Assembly (NCBI GenBank): GCA_015680685.1
Contig: MNCI01020122.1
Location: forward strand, 149,841-213,840
Origin: Gnetum montanum
Taxonomy: Eukaryota > Streptophyta > Gnetopsida > Gnetales > Gnetaceae
Reading direction: 5' to 3'
Length of the DNA stretch: 64,000 nucleotides
Below are positions 47,691 through 58,718 of the stretch, in pieces. Below the pieces are notes generated by a model that was not told the origin of the DNA, ran no database searches, and saw nothing but the letters and a program-made list of their open reading frames with translations. The position numbers and the translations under genes were made by a program. Numbering within the stretch: the stretch's first letter is position 1; the number at the start of each line of letters is the position of its first letter.

Positions 47691-48159
47691 GAAGAATAGA
47701 CTATACATGTTGAATTTTATGTTTGAAGTGTTTCCACAATGAAACGTTAGGCCCCATACATTGGACCAATATGTAAGGCAATGTATAGAGCATAAACAAG
47801 ATAAAAAACTGGTCAATCTAGCTTGAATGTAGCCCAAACGGGCCCAACATGTTTACATGAAAAAAATGAGCACTCATTTATGGAATAGGTTCTACACATT
47901 GGAAATGTAATTTTTTAGTTTTTTATTTGTTTTTATTACAAAAAATCACTTTTCTAGCAATTTACTACCAGTTCTCTCAAGATTTTTCTATTTTTTGTAA
48001 GATTTTTTCCTTTTCTTTAGCTTTTTTGATATTTTGGTAATTTAAAAAATACTCTATTGATATTTTTGATTATTTTTACACTTTACAACTTGTTTTCTTT
48101 AGATTTTTTCTAATTATAATAGTTTAGAACATATTTTCTTTAGCTTTTTACTTATTTTG

Positions 48160-48250
48160 ACCATTTGGCATCAAAGAAAACCACAATTCAAAGAAAACCA
48201 CTTTACAAGAATAGGATGTCACATTTGGCATCAAAGAAAACCACAATTCA
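48160..48250. repeat. Direct repeat, 29 bp x 2
   Basis: CATTTGGCATCAAAGAAAAC then CACAATTCA occurs at about 48160 and 48222, with a truncated CAAAGAAAACCAC between. A small local duplication in AT-rich DNA. Confidence 0.75.
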
Positions 48251-48499
48251 GGAGCCAAAGTCAAAGAAAAACATTATTTTATTTTTATTATTATTGTAAA
48301 ACACAAGTATATCTATGTAAAATGCCAAAATGGAAGAGAAATATTATTTTATTATGTAAGAAAGTAAGAGGAAGTACATCCATGAAGAATACTAAACAGG
48401 AAGAATAGGGGAAAGAAGTAGAATAGAAGAATGGGAAATATGTGAAACAACTATGATCATTTGTTTCAACAAAATGATTCAAGGAGATCTATGACTATT

Positions 48500-50664
48500 T
48501 TGAATTATGCTTCCCTTTCTTCATCAGTGGAAACCTTCTTGCTAAGCACTATATTACATCCAGCCAATCCATCAAACAATTGTTTAATATACTCAGTTGC
48601 ACATCTTGTTGTAACCACTAATTCCTCCTTTCTTTTAAGTTGGATCTTCAGCATATCTATCTAAGTTGATCGATCATTCATGTTCTTTTGTCATTCCTTC
48701 TCTTTTCTCTACATAAATAAGACTTAAATTATGAGTTATGGACAAATTAAGAAAAAGGAAAGAGTAAAGAATTAAAAAAGAAGAAGAAGTATTTACCTAA
48801 GATTGATCATTTCCAATTTGGAGGAACTATTCACAAGTCTTTAGATGGAAAGCAAAGAACATTGCACTTTCCAATTCTCCTAAGAGTTGCTCTAGATCTT
48901 TGACAGCATTTGGAGCATCCTCAAGAATTGGATGTAAATATGATGGAACTTTAGCCTATACTAAATCATAGTCTACCTTGAAGTTGCATGATCGAGACTC
49001 TTGTAAGTGGTAGAAACCCTCACAAATAGACTAGGGTTTATTATCAAAAATTTGCTAACTAATATGCTGAAGAAGCATGAGTTCTTCTTTCGCAACTACC
49101 ACTATCTATCCCATCGAACAAGAAGAACTCGAGATATGGAAAGAAGGAACCATTAGAACAAACTTAGAAAGTGGTGTCAGTGCTTCCTTTGGAAGGGAAC
49201 CTCTTACAAGTTTCACAAAAATAGGAGGCATGCGTAGTAATTTATATGAAGGAATGGGAGTTTGTTCGAAAGTGGTGCCTACATCATCTTTGTCCATCTC
49301 TCAAATAAAGTATTGCCACTCCATAGACATCTACAACACAAAAATCAACATCATATAAAGGAAAGAGGGAATTATTCAAGCCTTTAATAATTAAAACTTA
49401 TCTTTGGTTACTTTCCTTTATCTTTTCTTGTACTTTGGTCAAGTTTGTTGGGACTATTGTTGAGCTTGTTTTTGGGCTTGTTATCTTATAACTACTGGAT
49501 TGCCAGAACTTTTCCTTGTATGTTACCTCTGAAAAATGAAAAAGAAATTTATTAGAAAAAAAATAAGACATTAAAATAAGTTATTATGCATATATATATA
49601 CACACACACACACACACCTTGGGAGTAGAAAGTGTGATCTATTCTTGTGGTTGAACTATAGCAAAGGTCAAAGTACCTTGAACTTCTTCAACCTGTGTAG
49701 CTCTAGCTTGGGCACTCTAAATTAGTTCATTATACAGCCTAGATTGCACTATCAAATATATAAAATAAAGACATAATCAACAACAAGGAAATAATAAACA
49801 CATAAAAATACATTGTTGATTTCCTCCTAATTCTGAGCATGTTGTAAAGCCAATTGACCTTTCTTGGTATCCATAATCTTACTCCTTATAACTCTCTCAT
49901 CTTCAAGAAATTAAGAGCATAATCAGGGATTATAATAACTAAAACATTTTTTTGAATGGTCATAACTTAGGATCAAACACACAAAAATGGTACACAAAAT
50001 AGGGTATAAGATTTGGTAGGCTTTTGCTGGATAGTAGTAATTCCAATCATGGCATTATACCAGGTAGAGAAACAAGACAATGACTAGTTATAAATTATAC
50101 CAATTATAGCACCATGAAGTATGTAAATAGAATAAGAATTAACATGGGATTGTTGTTTATATGACAAAACCTTGCTATAAATAAGTAGACATAAATCAAA
50201 GTAAACCTCACTGATGAAATCTCCACAAATAAATTGGATTTTGCCAAGAGTAGAATTAATAACATAATCAGATGATTTCTTTTTACAAAATAATTAAAAT
50301 TTTTGGGAGAAAGCTAATGGAATTAAAGGATACTCTCCTTGCTAAAATCCAAGGCTATTCAAATATTAGAAGAAAGGATTGTTATTTCTCCAAAAATAAA
50401 CTGGGAAGTAGAACTTTTCTTACTATTATACTATTCACACCATTCCATGAGAATGCCTTTGCAATAGGAAAGTTTAAAAATCAGGAAGACAAGCAAATAA
50501 GAAAATCTCAAAGTTGTAAGGTACTAAAATACCTCTTTCCCAAGTAAGCTATGAACACAATCGAAAGTAGAGAGTACATTATTTTGATGTAAAACAATAG
50601 TGGCCAATTGAGAGTTACCTGAAGGAGTTTGAGGTTGAGGTGAAGCTTGATGCTTGGGGGCCAT
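48500..50664 (-). pseudogene. Possible multi-exon gene relic of unknown function
   Basis: The minus strand begins with ATG at 50664 (M-A-P-K-H-Q-A-S-P-Q-P-Q-T-P-S-G), followed by CAG|GTAACT, a donor-like site. Coding-looking blocks then recur between AT-rich stretches with AG ends: about 49910-49830 (K-K-G-Q-L-A-L-Q-H-A-Q-N), 49747-49676 (S-A-Q-A-R-A-T-Q-V-E-E-V-Q), 49540-49430, 49330-49100 (L-L-R-M-P-P-I-F-V-K-L-V-R-G-S-L-P), 49010-48800 (D-A-P-N-A-V-K-D-L-E-Q-L-L-G-E-L-E-S-A-M-F) and 48660-48510 (E-Y-I-K-Q-L-F-D-G-L-A-G). Each has a stop or two. I do not recognise the family. It may be a decayed host gene or the transposase of an unrecognised element. Confidence 0.3.
49589..49617. repeat. 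(TA)n(CA)n microsatellite
   Basis: About four TA units followed by nine CA units, in the putative intron of the gene relic. Confidence 0.9.
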
Positions 50665-51394
50665 GATGAAGATGGTTAGAAAATCTTCAAGCTTCTTCAC
50701 TAATTAGAATCATTTTATATTTTATTGATATTAAGTTGTGATGGGAAACACTTGTTTTTCTTCTCATATTTATAATACAATTAGAAATATCTTAGTAGAA
50801 GTAAAGAGGAAGTTTTAACTTAAGTTAATCAAAGATTTGATAAAGTTAATGTTCACTTTTTCTGATTTTGTGATTTTTAAGTTTATTGAAATGAAATTAT
50901 CTCTAGCTTAACTCAAAGTGCTTTTCAAGAAAATTCTAATGATACCAATTTCATCAAAATCTAACTTATAGTTTAAAAGATATGGTAATTTTTGGGTTAC
51001 ATGTAGTTTAAAATTAAAAAAGTATATTTTTTAAATTTTAAATTTTAAATTTACAACAATTATTTTTAAAATTATATAAAAAAAAGGGGCCAAAGGTCTT
51101 GGGTTCAATTCTACCACAAAACTTTGTTATTAATTTAAAAAAAATTAAATTAAAATTTTTTTTGCCCTTAGCTATGACTGATCTTTCTACCAATCGCGAC
51201 TAGCCATGTTGGTAGTCATGGCCATGCTTGCTACCAATCATGGCTATAGAGGGATTGGACCTTGGGCCAACCCCAAGGATAACCTAACACTATGCACTAC
51301 ACCTACATCTTCTACCACCTTCAACCACTTTGTGCTTATGCCTTCTATCATTTTCTTTTGTGCCTACCTTTTGCCACCTATCACCTCACTAAGT
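50665..51394. other. AT-rich spacer left of element E
   Basis: 51000-51170 is nearly pure A/T. 51190-51245 repeats ACCAATC.CGACTAGCCATG in both orientations. No gene seen. Confidence 0.4.
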
Positions 51395-52754
51395 TGTAAT
51401 GATCAAAAACGTTGGTGGCTAGAACATTGAGGGGTTCTTGGGTGCACAACCTTAACCTTGCCTTTGCACAAGGTCCTTGTTGGAAATGGAGGTGGATCAT
51501 CCTAAATGGTCCTATTGATTGAATAGGGACTTTGCTAGTTGCAACTGGGGTGGTGGGTGCAACTGGTGGATGGTGTGATTAGTTAAAATGCAAATGCAAA
51601 TAATGCAAAATGGTGCTAAGTGTCAAAGTGATGTTTCATGGTGCTAAGTGTAGAGCATAGCCATGGAATGGAGGTGAGTGTAGCCAAGGGTTTTGATCAA
51701 AATGAGGGTGTCAACTTGTGAAGACTACCACCTGAGCATAGTATAACATGACAATGAGTGAAAAAGTTCAAAAAGACATAAGAAAACTACAAGAATATGC
51801 TAGAAATAGGAGAGAGAAATGGAACACCACCCCAAATGAGAGCATAGTTAGCTCCAAAAGGATCTCAGAAGGTACATAGTGTATAATAGGTGCAATGGGA
51901 GCATAGTCATAGTCTGAGTGGTGTTAGGCCATGAAGTCTAGCACTCACTGTAATGAATCATGCTTCCTGGGTTGGTCACCACAGTGTACCATGCAGTGTT
52001 CTATAGGGCTGCAATGGGGCTATGGTGTATCATGTGGTGAAACTATGCCTCTTTGCTAGTGTGGTATGCTCTAGGTCTCATTCACCCATGAAGCTAAGTG
52101 CCAAGATGCCAAAATGCCAAATGCCAAATGGAAGTGCCAGTTACCAACAACTAAAACGTTGGGGATCCAAGGGTATTTATAGGGCTGGGGTTAGCAAAAA
52201 ATGTGGATTGTGCAACATTCAGTGTGGTAGGTGGGAAGAGTGTAGTAGCTATAGTGGAGAGTGTAGCAGCACAACACTTAGAAGAATTCTGCAAAAACTG
52301 GCAACTTGTGTGTTGGCTATGCTTGCTACACTCTTAAGCATAGCAGAGCATAGTAGCTATAGTGCTAAGTATAGCACAACACTTAGAAAAATTTTATAGA
52401 ACTGGCCACTTGTGTGTCGACTACATTTGTTACACTCTCAAGCATAGCAGCTACAATGTCAAGTATAACACAACACTTAGAAAAATTTCTATAGCTTGTG
52501 TCATCATTTTGACACTTAGCCAAAATTGGTCGTTGAAGCAGACTACGCTCTACTGTAGTGGAGATCATGGTCCCAACACTTCAAAAAATTTGTAGAAAGT
52601 ACCATTGTTTTAACACTTAGAAAAATTTTGTCAATTTGGTAGTTGGAGCTGACCACACTCAACACTTAGAAAAATTTGGGCAAAGTGCCACTATTTTGAC
52701 ACTTAGCCAAATTTTCAGTCAAGATACCAAGACCCAAAATTTTGTGGTATTTCA
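51395..52754 (-). repeat. 3' LTR of element E
   Basis: The plus strand begins TGTAATGATCAAAAACG and ends GGTATTTCA, so the minus strand begins TGAAATACCACAAAATTTT. It aligns with 58719-60100 over the full length. Contains repeated CACAACACTTAGAAAAATT and the word CTATGCTTGCTA with its inverse. Confidence 0.85.
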
Positions 52755-53936
52755 ATGGCACCTCTTTGTTGATTTCTAGAGGAGTGGCCCAAGAAACATC
52801 GACAAAGAATCACAAAACACCATAGTATATGTGGCATCAACATCACTCATCAATACCAAATAGGATGTCATTCCACCATGTTCAAGAGTATTGTCGGTAA
52901 GTGTATGCTAAGGGCAAAGGGTGTAGGCAATGCTAGGGAGATGAAATGCAAATAAGGTTTCATGATGCAAGACGTGAAGTCAGCATGGCTGATGGTGACC
53001 ATGGCATGAAATGGCTTGTCCTTGAAACATTGATCTCTCATTAGAATGCTCATGAGAGAGTTAAAGTTGATCCAAGGTTGGACCAGTTGTGAAGCTACAA
53101 CATTGTAAATTTTCTTGGGAATGTGCTTTTCCTCGTGCTCCTTTAGTTTTTTTCATTTTTTGATTTTTATGTTTTTTGCTTTTTCTTCTTTTCTTTTTTA
53201 TGAGGGGAACTTATATTAGGTTTGGCTTACTGCTAAATGCTAGCTGTAAGGTGTGGGCCATTAAGTGGACTACATGCCACAAGATGGGCTTTGCTTTCAT
53301 ACAACCGTGTTGCACTTGTATGACAAGTGTTTCCTCCCTGGGATGAGTTATGTTACATTTTCTGAGGATTTGACTAGCCAACAGAGGCCCCCCATGGGAC
53401 AAGTTGTGTTACATCCACCTTGGGTTCTATGGTTGATGTGAAGAGAATATCATATGCATCACGGTGCATATGCATTAGAGGGATGTGCAATCATGAGTAT
53501 GCAAGGGATGAGAGGCTATTGGGACAAAGGAGTGGATGTGTGTAGTTTGTAATAAGATGAGGGGGATATGCACTCTTGAGTGGCTTAACTTGTCTAATCA
53601 TGCATATCACAGTGATGTGGCAACTTGCTATTTTCATGAGATGTATCTTTGCACAACCACCTTCAAGGATTCATCCTATGAATACAACTCTAAGAAGAGA
53701 AGAAAACCACACAACATAACTTGCAAATGTAAATTCCAGATGTGAATATGCTACAAGTGATGGATGTGAAGATGCTAAAAATGTGTCAAATGCCACACCA
53801 GTTGCAAGTGCTCAGGAAGCGAGTAAAAGTGCTAGGGTGATGATGCTGTGAGTCCTCCAAAGGCCATGTTAATGGCAAGTGCTTTAAAAGATTAGTAGAA
53901 TGGTGGGAGGTGATGATGTTGTGAATGTACAAACCT

Positions 53937-54153
53937 AGTTTAAGGTCCTGGTAGACCATGAGTTGCTTGTTTATAGTCCTAGTAGACTATGTGTGCCAAT
54001 TTAATGTCATAGTAGATGAGCTATTATCCCAGTTTAACATCATGGCCCAAAGACAATATATGCTAGTTTATAGTCATAGTAGATTATTGCACCAGTTTAT
54101 AGTAATAATAGACTATTTGTGCTAGTTTTTTGTGTCATGGTAGACAAGTGCTT
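53937..54153. repeat. 31-bp minisatellite, first array of E (7 units)
   Basis: Units open GTTTA(A/T)(A/G)GTC, centre TAGTAGAC and close TATGTGTGCCA or similar. Same length and layout as in D, but the core reads GTC...GAC instead of GGCC...GGCC, still an imperfect palindrome. Confidence 0.75.
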
Positions 54154-54306
54154 ACATTGCTTATGTGAGGTGTGATGTTGCATGCATAGTCATATTATGT
54201 GCCTACAAGATCCTACAAAAATCAACAAGAAAAACAATATCAAGTGGCACCTATCATAAATAGAATAAAATGCACAAATGAAAGGAAAGCAATGCAAAGA
54301 GTAATA

Positions 54307-54530
54307 GTTTTAGGATGTTTTAGGTAGCAATGGTAGTTTAAGGCCATTTTAGGCTATTGAGTGTTACTAGTTTTGTGTCATTTTGGGCCATTGTAAAGGG
54401 GTGGATGGTTTAAGGCCATTTTGGGCTGTATGTTACCAGTTTAAGGCCATGGCAAGACATAGGTTACTAGTTTAAAGCCATTTTGAGCCATGAGCTAGTT
54501 CAAGGCCTTTTTGGGTCACGTGTTTTTTGT
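54307..54530. repeat. 31-bp minisatellite, second array of E (7 units)
   Basis: Units open GTTTAAGGCCATTTTGGGC and close ATG.GTTACTA. Closer to the D array than the first E array is. Spacing 28-38 bp. Confidence 0.75.
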
Positions 54531-54740
54531 AGTTTTAATTTTATGATTTTTATGTGTTTTTGATGTTTTTCAAATGCAAATGTGTAAGCTAAGTTAATGA
54601 ATGCATAAAAAAAGCAAAAAACTTGTGAACAAAATGAAATGTATGATCTAAGTAAGTAGGAAAAATGTAAATTCATAAGCTAGTGTGATGCAAATGAAAG
54701 TAAAAAATGCATGGTAAGTGGAGGCAAAGGGTAGGTAGGC

Positions 54741-55600
54741 ACCTAGCACATTTTCAACCAATGGAGTGCCTTGATTTGGTAGTTGTTTCTTAATCTAGTT
54801 TTGATTAGGGGACGTGTAGAGCCTAGGACCTTTTGTGAGGCTATTGGCTTCAACCACTCATTTGAGTATGCTAGCCTTATGTGTGCATTGGTTGCCATAG
54901 ATGCATCACCAGGAAACTCCACCTCTAATACTTGCTCCATGTCTATGTTGTAGATAGCCGAAGAGGCATTATCACTATGGATGATAACTTAACCACCTTC
55001 ATATGGAAGGTGGACTTCTTGGTGGATGAGAGAGGAGACAACCTATAGTTGAGCTAGCCAAGGCCTACCTAGAATTAGGTTGAAGCTTGACATCTCCTCT
55101 ATGACAATGAAATCTATGCTAGTGCAGAATTTCTCTCCTACAATGATGGCAAAGTTTATTGTATCCCTGATGGTGATGCATGATCCATTGAAGCATTCTA
55201 GACACATGGTTTTTTTTGGCCTAATTTCATCTACTAGGCCTAACTTGTTGATGATGGAGTACCATCATTAACATGCACTTTGTCGATCCTGCACTATCTA
55301 ACACATATGCTAATGGACAGTGAAGCTATAGTGACCTCCCCTCATTCAGGGTTGACCTTGACTACAACATCACAAAACGCTAGGGATGTTGAACCTAATT
55401 CCTATGGTGTAGGGGATAACATCATTGCATGAATGGTGTTCTCATCTGCAGGGATGTCCTATATAATAGGAATGGAGGTCAACATTCTGGCCAATGCTTG
55501 GTGGTAATAGATGAGGTCATGAATAGGTTATACAAGCTCAATGTTGTGTTCTTTTTCTTAATCATTTGTTTCACCTAGGTTAGTGTAGCTGTGAGGTCCT
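54741..55600 (-). pseudogene. Protease-like region of element E
   Basis: About 55470-55250 aligns in position with the D and F protease; the active-site area reads V-H-V-N-D-G in one frame. Further down L-I-L-G-R-P-W-L-A-Q-L is a clean match to the end motif of plant retroelement proteases, and 54940-54900 begins M-E-Q-V-L-E-V-E-F-P, similar to the F tail. Stops and shifts break it several times. Confidence 0.6.
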
Positions 55601-58171
55601 TGTCATCAGTTCTTGTGTTGGCCTTGACTTCCTCGATGCAGCTTAAGAGATGGATCTCTCATTGGAGGGGACTTGGGGTTGGGTTACTTGGCTTGCTTAG
55701 GGGTAGGTTCCCTAGTGTTTGGTTGTTACTTGTTGGTTATGGCCTTTGCTTCAACCATGGGGTTGAAAGCTACTTATTTATCCTCTTGTGTTGCCATTTG
55801 GTAGGCCTACCTAGGTTGCTAGTGGAGTTGGCCCTTGAAGGAGTAGAGACTGACACGTTGCCCACTATTTGGCTTCAGGTAGGTAAAGGGCCATCATGTT
55901 GTGGCACCCTTATGACAAATAGTGGTTTAGGAGTTGTTGCAAGGCTAACTTGTTGTGGCACCTTGATGATGAAAGGTTGCTTAGCAATTGTTGTTGTTGT
56001 GTCATGCTAGTATAACGTCTTAGCTGACGGTTGGTTTGGTTGCTAGTTTAACATCTTAGTAGATGATTGTTGTGGAACCTTGATCATGAAGGATGATATG
56101 CATGCCCAAGGTAATACTTTGATAACAAAGAAACACCTCTTGCTTGTGGAGGTCGAGGGGATCCTTGCCTTGTTAGAAGGCATGCAGATCACAAAAGGTT
56201 GTTGTGTATATTTAGACTTGCCACCTACACTAATGGAGTTTATGATGTAGGGAGCATCATCTACATTAAATTGTCTTGCTACGTCAAGCACCAACTAGCC
56301 TCATTCTATCATTTTTTGTAGGTTGTACTACAAAGCACGATAGTTTTCTATGCTATGACCAAACATTTGGTGGTAATGAAAATATTGGTCCAGCTTGAAA
56401 TGTTGTGGGACTGGGGGCTTGTTTGGTACTGTTGAGGTGAGGTTCCTTAGTAGTTCATAGTGCTTATCATATATTTGGTGGGCAATCTTTAATAAGTGTT
56501 TGTATTGGATTCACCTTACTTTTAAGAGTTGCTCCAACAATTCAAAGGATTCCATTGATAGTGGTGTATACTTTAAGTGATCCTTGCACTCAAAGTTGGA
56601 CCTTGGGATGACCTTTGCCAATGTAGGTAAGTTGGTGCTAAAGTTAGTAGCTTTGTGAGTTGTGGCCTTGGCCCTAGTTGGTTTCTTTTTTTCTTGTGAC
56701 TACTATTGCCACTATTACATTTTGCTTGTGTGCATGTTGGTTTCTCTAGGTCATGTAGGCTAGGTCGTAACTAGCTTGGGATACCTCTTCTATGCCTTTT
56801 GGTTGGGAAAAAGCTTAGCTAAGATACTTTGGGACTAGGTAATATAGTTTGGACTTGATGAAGTCATTCACTGCATCCTTGAAGATGGCTAGTAGGTGCG
56901 TCTCTTCTAGGGGTTCACACATTTTGCTCAATGCAACATTCTAGCATTGGAGGAATTTTGGCACAAGCTCTAGGGGCCCTTGATTAACTTGCATGAGTTG
57001 TTTGAGGGTTTCTTTAGGCTTTAGGTTGTACCTAAATCATGTCACAAAATAGCTTATGAGATCCTCTAAAGAAGAGATTGAGGCCTTAGGTAGTGTGTGA
57101 TACTAGTGTAAGGCCATGCCAGTGAGAGGCATGGAAAAGATGTGCATGATGGCATGTGGCCAAGCTTGAAGGAGTAGGTACTTAGATTGAAATGTGACCA
57201 AGTATGTGTTGGGGTCCCCTTTACCTTGTACTTGATGAGTTAAGGTACCTGGACCCTAGTTGGGAGAGTTAGGAGTGGGACCATAGGACTTATGGGGTTG
57301 TCCCGGTAGAAGTCCACACCTTGATAATTTGGGAGAAGGCAACTTTGAGTTGGTTAATCTCCTCCATCAAACTTTGGATCAATTGGAATGCCTGATCCAA
57401 GCTTGGGGATATGCTAGCTAGTTGCATTGGCTAGGCTTGTGTTGGTTGCATAGCATAGGGTTAGATTGTTGGTTGCAAATTTTTCTAGTTTAACATTGTA
57501 GTGGACGATTGTTTTTAGTTTAATGTCATAGTGGATGGATGCAATTGATGCATTGGTTGAGCGATGGGTACGATGACCAAGGTAGGCTATGCACAAGTGG
57601 GTTGGACGAACACCATGGATGCCAATGAGACAAGTTGGATGTAGGATGTCTAAATCATCTAGGGCTAGGAGGTGGTTCCTACATGAGCATAGGATTAGAC
57701 AAATGTAGTGGTTGCTTGCAAGGAAGGCTGAATTAACATGGTTAACATCTCGGAGAGGACAGGTGGATTGAATCAAGGAGGGGTCATACTAGGCGGTAGT
57801 TGTTGGAAGATAGTGTAGAGGAGGCTCTTGCATTTGGAGTAGGCCTCAAACTCATCTTCTTCCTTCTGTGAGGCTTCCTCATAGATTGTACCTACATCAT
57901 GCTCATTTGCATGGATGAGTTGGGATAATAACTAGTGGTAGGATTCTGTGAGTGGGATTATGTTGAATAAGGAGGGGTTGTACTCCCATCCATCCTAGTG
58001 GACTTGTTTGTAGTCCTATTTTGCCTCCAAGTCAAGGCAATCCACTAGTAATCTTTCTTGGATTTTTTCACAAACAAGATTGTATTGTTCATGGCTTAGT
58101 GTGGTATGTTTTGGGTGGATTGTGGTGTCAAATTTGTTAGACATCGACATGGAAGGTTGATCTGGATTCAT
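55601..58171 (-). pseudogene. gag of element E
   Basis: An ATG at 58171 opens M-N-P-D-Q-P-S-M-S-M-S-N-K-F-D, with in-frame continuation T-L-S-H-E-Q-Y-N-L-V-C-E-K-I-Q-E before a first stop. Near 57950-57850 an acidic stretch K-E-E-D-E-F-E-A-Y is shared with C and D. 57260-56800 is the capsid: K-G-D-P-N-T-Y-L-V-T-F, L-T-G-M-A-L-H-x-Y, S-S-L-E-D-L-I-S-Y-F. 56400-56310 is the knuckle: L-D-Q-Y-F-H-Y-H-Q-M-F-G-H-S-I-E-N-Y. Low-complexity sequence follows to 55600. Over twenty stops or shifts; relic only. Confidence 0.7.
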
Positions 58172-58204
58172 GTTCATAGATCAGGTTGTGAGAGTTATTG
58201 TTAG

Positions 58205-58500
58205 GAAAAAAAAAAGCTAACTCTAAAAACTACAATATAAAAATGTAGAAAAAGAGTTAAGTGTAAAAATGTAGAAAAATGGCTAAGTAGGGAAATGAAA
58301 AAAATCGACTAAGTATAAAACTATAGAAAATTTGGCTAAGTATGAAATTGTGAAAATTTGGCTAAGTATGAAATTGTGAAAATTTGGCTAAGTATGAAAA
58401 TGCAGAAAAAATGCTAAGTATGGAAATGCAAAAAAAATGCTAAGTATGAAAATGCAGATAAAATGCTAACTATAAAAGTTGTCAAAAATGGTTAACTCTG
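58205..58500. repeat. 26-bp minisatellite in leader of E, about 9 units
   Basis: Plus strand unit: CTAAGTATGAAA, then TTGTGAAAATTTGG or TGCAGAAAAAATG. Two neighbouring units (58360-58412) are identical. It lies between gag start and primer site. C and D leaders have similar words but no clean period. Confidence 0.85.
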
Positions 58501-58682
58501 GTGCTATGCTCTCTATGTTGAGAGCTAGATACACTCTTCCAAGCACCCAAAATTTTGTTAAGTGCCAAAGATACGATTTGACTTTTGTCCAGTAGGGTTC
58601 TAAGTGAATCAATGATGGGGTCCAATCTACACCAACTAATGGTGAAGAGAGCACGTAGGACAATTATAAAAAAATGTAGAAG

Positions 58683-58718
58683 GAAATGATGAGGCCCTCC
58701 TTCTAGTGCCAAAAAATT
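58683..58718 (-). other. Primer-binding junction of element E
   Basis: The minus strand reads ATTAAAATTTTTTGGCAC followed by TAGAAGGAGGGCCTCATC. TGGCACTAGAAGGAGGGCC is the presumed primer site. It is not one of the initiator-Met type seen in A and G, and I cannot name the tRNA. Confidence 0.6.

Larger units (their letters stand above)
39496..48100 (+). mobile_element. Element F: plus-strand gag-protease LTR element
   Basis: 5' LTR-like block (39496-40613), primer junction, leader, gag, protease-like domain, a short 31-bp repeat array and a long tail with a roughly 190-bp array. Gag and protease align at protein level with C and D. No polymerase motif follows the protease. A 3' LTR matching 39496-40613 was not found, so the right end is arbitrary. 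Confidence 0.55.
52755..54740 (-). other. Non-coding tail of element E
   Basis: Between the protease end and the 3' LTR. No coding motif. It carries the two 31-bp arrays. Next to the LTR the minus strand has AAAGAGGTGCCAT, a weak polypurine tract. Confidence 0.5.

Noticed and set aside
55591-56010. 139-codon plus-strand open frame
   Set aside because: It lies antisense to the gag of element E and has no family features.
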